From an uncultured Collinsella sp. (GTDB taxonomy: Bacteria; Actinomycetota; Coriobacteriia; Coriobacteriales; Coriobacteriaceae): 21,806 bases of DNA. Positions 20,623 to 21,806 of this stretch are shown one piece after another. The DNA lies in the NCBI GenBank assembly GCA_900549135.1, contig URNI01000021.1, positions 1-21,806 on the forward strand, in the 5' to 3' direction. The translations under genes and the position numbers were made by a program. Each line of letters begins with the position of its first letter. Positions within the stretch are counted from its first letter, which is position 1. Below the pieces are notes generated by a model, which saw only the letters and a list, made by a program, of their open reading frames with translations, was not told the DNA's origin and ran no database searches.

Positions 20623-21806
20623 ATGGCATCTGCTATGAAGCGTGACGGTCGCGCCGTGGTGACCACATGCGGGGGATGCTATGCCGATTGCGCCTTTGCG
20701 GCACGCGTTGAGGACGGTCGCGTGGTGGCCGAGTTGCCGGTTGTGGGGCATCCTTGCGCGGCGCGTGCCCTGTGCGCCCGCGGACGCCATCGCCTGGCAA
20801 TGCCGTTTGACGAGCGCGACCGCATCGTGCACCCTATGCGTCGCCGCCAGGATGGCTCGGGGTTCGATGCGATTTCCTGGGACGAGGCGTTTACGCAGAT
20901 CGCTGCGCGCCTTGGGGGGATTGTTGACGGGCATGGTCCGCGCGCGCTGGGCATGACGCTCGGCGTGCCCTCGTTCGACCGCTACTGGGCGTGTCGTTTT
21001 ATGCATGCGCTGGGCTCGCCCAACGTATACGGTGCAGACGGTGCCTGCGAGGTAAGCCGACTTACCGGTTGGGAGCACAGCCTGGGCTATAGTCCCGCCC
21101 CCGACCTGGCGCATACCGATTGCATCATGTACCTGGGGCGTTCCATCGTCGATTCATCGACGATGGGGGCCGTTGATGCGCTCAACGATGCCCGTCGCCG
21201 TGGGGCGAAGATTATCGTGGTCGACCCCCGGCGCAGCGGCTCGGCTGCTATTGCCGATCGCTGGCTGCGCGTGCGCCCGGGCTGTGACTTGGCGCTGCTG
21301 TTGGGTATTGCCCATGTGTTGATTGCCGAGGGCCTGTACGACCACGAGTTCGTTGCCCGCTACACCACAGGTTTTGACGAGCTGGCGCAGGCGGCCGCTG
21401 CTTGGACGCCCGAGTGGGCCGAGTCGATGTGCGACGTGCCGGCCGCAGAGATTGCCGCCACGGCGCGTGATCTGGCTGCCGCCGCGCCTGCTGCCGTGGT
21501 GGACGCCGGCTTTCATGGCGGCATTGGCATTGCGTATGCCAATAGCACCCAGACCGCACGCGCTATCTGCTTGGTCGATGTGCTGCTGGGCTGTATTGGA
21601 CATGCGGGTGGCGCGCTCAATCCGCCCACACCGCTTTCACTGGGCGACCTCGATCCTGCACGCTTTGCGACGCCGCCGGTGCCGCGCCGGCCCAAGCTAG
21701 GGTCCGATCGCTATCCACTGGTCGATCCGGTGCGCGGCCTGTGCACGACCATCGGTCAGTCGATTCTTGCCGGCGATTTGCGTGGGCTCATCGTCTATGC
21801 CAGTAA
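20623..21806 (+). CDS. Molybdopterin-dependent oxidoreductase (DMSO reductase family), 3' truncated
   Basis: The frame is open to the end of the window (394 codons), so the C-terminal half is missing. The N-terminus has a [4Fe-4S] motif, CGGCYADC...C (16, 19, 23 and 51), followed by the usual MGD-binding layout: VHPMRRRQDGSGFDAISWDEAF, a Cys at 142 in GADGACEVSRLTG at the expected Mo-ligand position, then DCIMYLGRSIVDSS, AKIIVVDPRRSGSA and RVRPGCDLALLLGIAHVLI. There is no Tat signal, so it is cytoplasmic as seen. It most resembles the polysulfide/thiosulfate-reductase-like or generic oxidoreductase branch; it is not FdhF, since it lacks the Sec-His-Gly-Pro motif. The substrate is unknown. GAAAGGGG precedes the ATG. 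It lies behind the operon terminator, so it is a separate unit that shares cofactor needs with FdhF. Confidence 0.88.
   Translation, partial: MASAMKRDGRAVVTTCGGCYADCAFAARVEDGRVVAELPVVGHPCAARALCARGRHRLAMPFDERDRIVHPMRRRQDGSGFDAISWDEAFTQIAARLGGIVDGHGPRALGMTLGVPSFDRYWACRFMHALGSPNVYGADGACEVSRLTGWEHSLGYSPAPDLAHTDCIMYLGRSIVDSSTMGAVDALNDARRRGAKIIVVDPRRSGSAAIADRWLRVRPGCDLALLLGIAHVLIAEGLYDHEFVARYTTGFDELAQAAAAWTPEWAESMCDVPAAEIAATARDLAAAAPAAVVDAGFHGGIGIAYANSTQTARAICLVDVLLGCIGHAGGALNPPTPLSLGDLDPARFATPPVPRRPKLGSDRYPLVDPVRGLCTTIGQSILAGDLRGLIVYAS

Overview
The window looks like chromosome of an anaerobic, high-GC gut actinobacterium, most probably a Collinsella-like member of the Coriobacteriia. That placement is inferred from GC-rich codon use, gene content and gene order; no ribosomal RNA or other phylogenetic marker is present to prove it.

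Layout. (1) Positions 1-2376 hold housekeeping genes: the 3' part of a class V aminotransferase (cysteine desulfurase / selenocysteine lyase type), a strong terminator, a BrnQ branched-chain amino acid carrier, and a tRNA-Pro(UGG) / tRNA-Gly(UCC) pair with a clear sigma-70-type promoter and a terminator. (2) Positions 2377-4680 form a small accessory patch behind the tRNAs, read on the minus strand: a nuclease-like AbiEi-type protein bracketed by two copies of a long perfect inverted repeat, then a RelB/DinJ-type antitoxin overlapping a PIN-like toxin whose C-terminus looks frameshifted. (3) Positions 4657-5084 are an AT-rich divergent intergenic region with a perfect 8+8 bp dyad and an RNA leader with mutually exclusive helices. 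(4) Positions 5085-20558 are a complete formate hydrogenlyase locus: hydN-fdhF-[hairpin]-hyfABCDEFGHI-hycH-hycI-focA, ending at a strong terminator. (5) From 20623 to the window end is the 5' part of a second molybdopterin oxidoreductase.

How it works. FocA moves formate across the membrane. FdhF, a selenocysteine enzyme with an in-frame UGA at 6096-6098, oxidises formate to CO2. Electrons pass through the ferredoxin-like HydN and HyfA and the HyfH/HyfI clusters to the NiFe site in HyfG, which makes H2. HyfB, HyfC, HyfD, HyfE and HyfF form the membrane arm. Three antiporter-like subunits (B, D, F) make this the larger, hydrogenase-4 type (FHL-2) complex, which is expected to couple the reaction to ion transport. 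HycH and HycI mature the large subunit. No FhlA/HyfR-type regulator and no sigma-54 promoter were found, so control probably differs from that in E. coli; the dyad and leader RNA before hydN are the best candidates.

Most notable: the UGA/SECIS that splits fdhF for naive gene callers, the switch-like leader RNA, the AATAC-centred sites, the paired 22-23 bp inverted repeats around the nuclease-like gene, and a sharp Phe codon bias limited to the membrane-arm genes.
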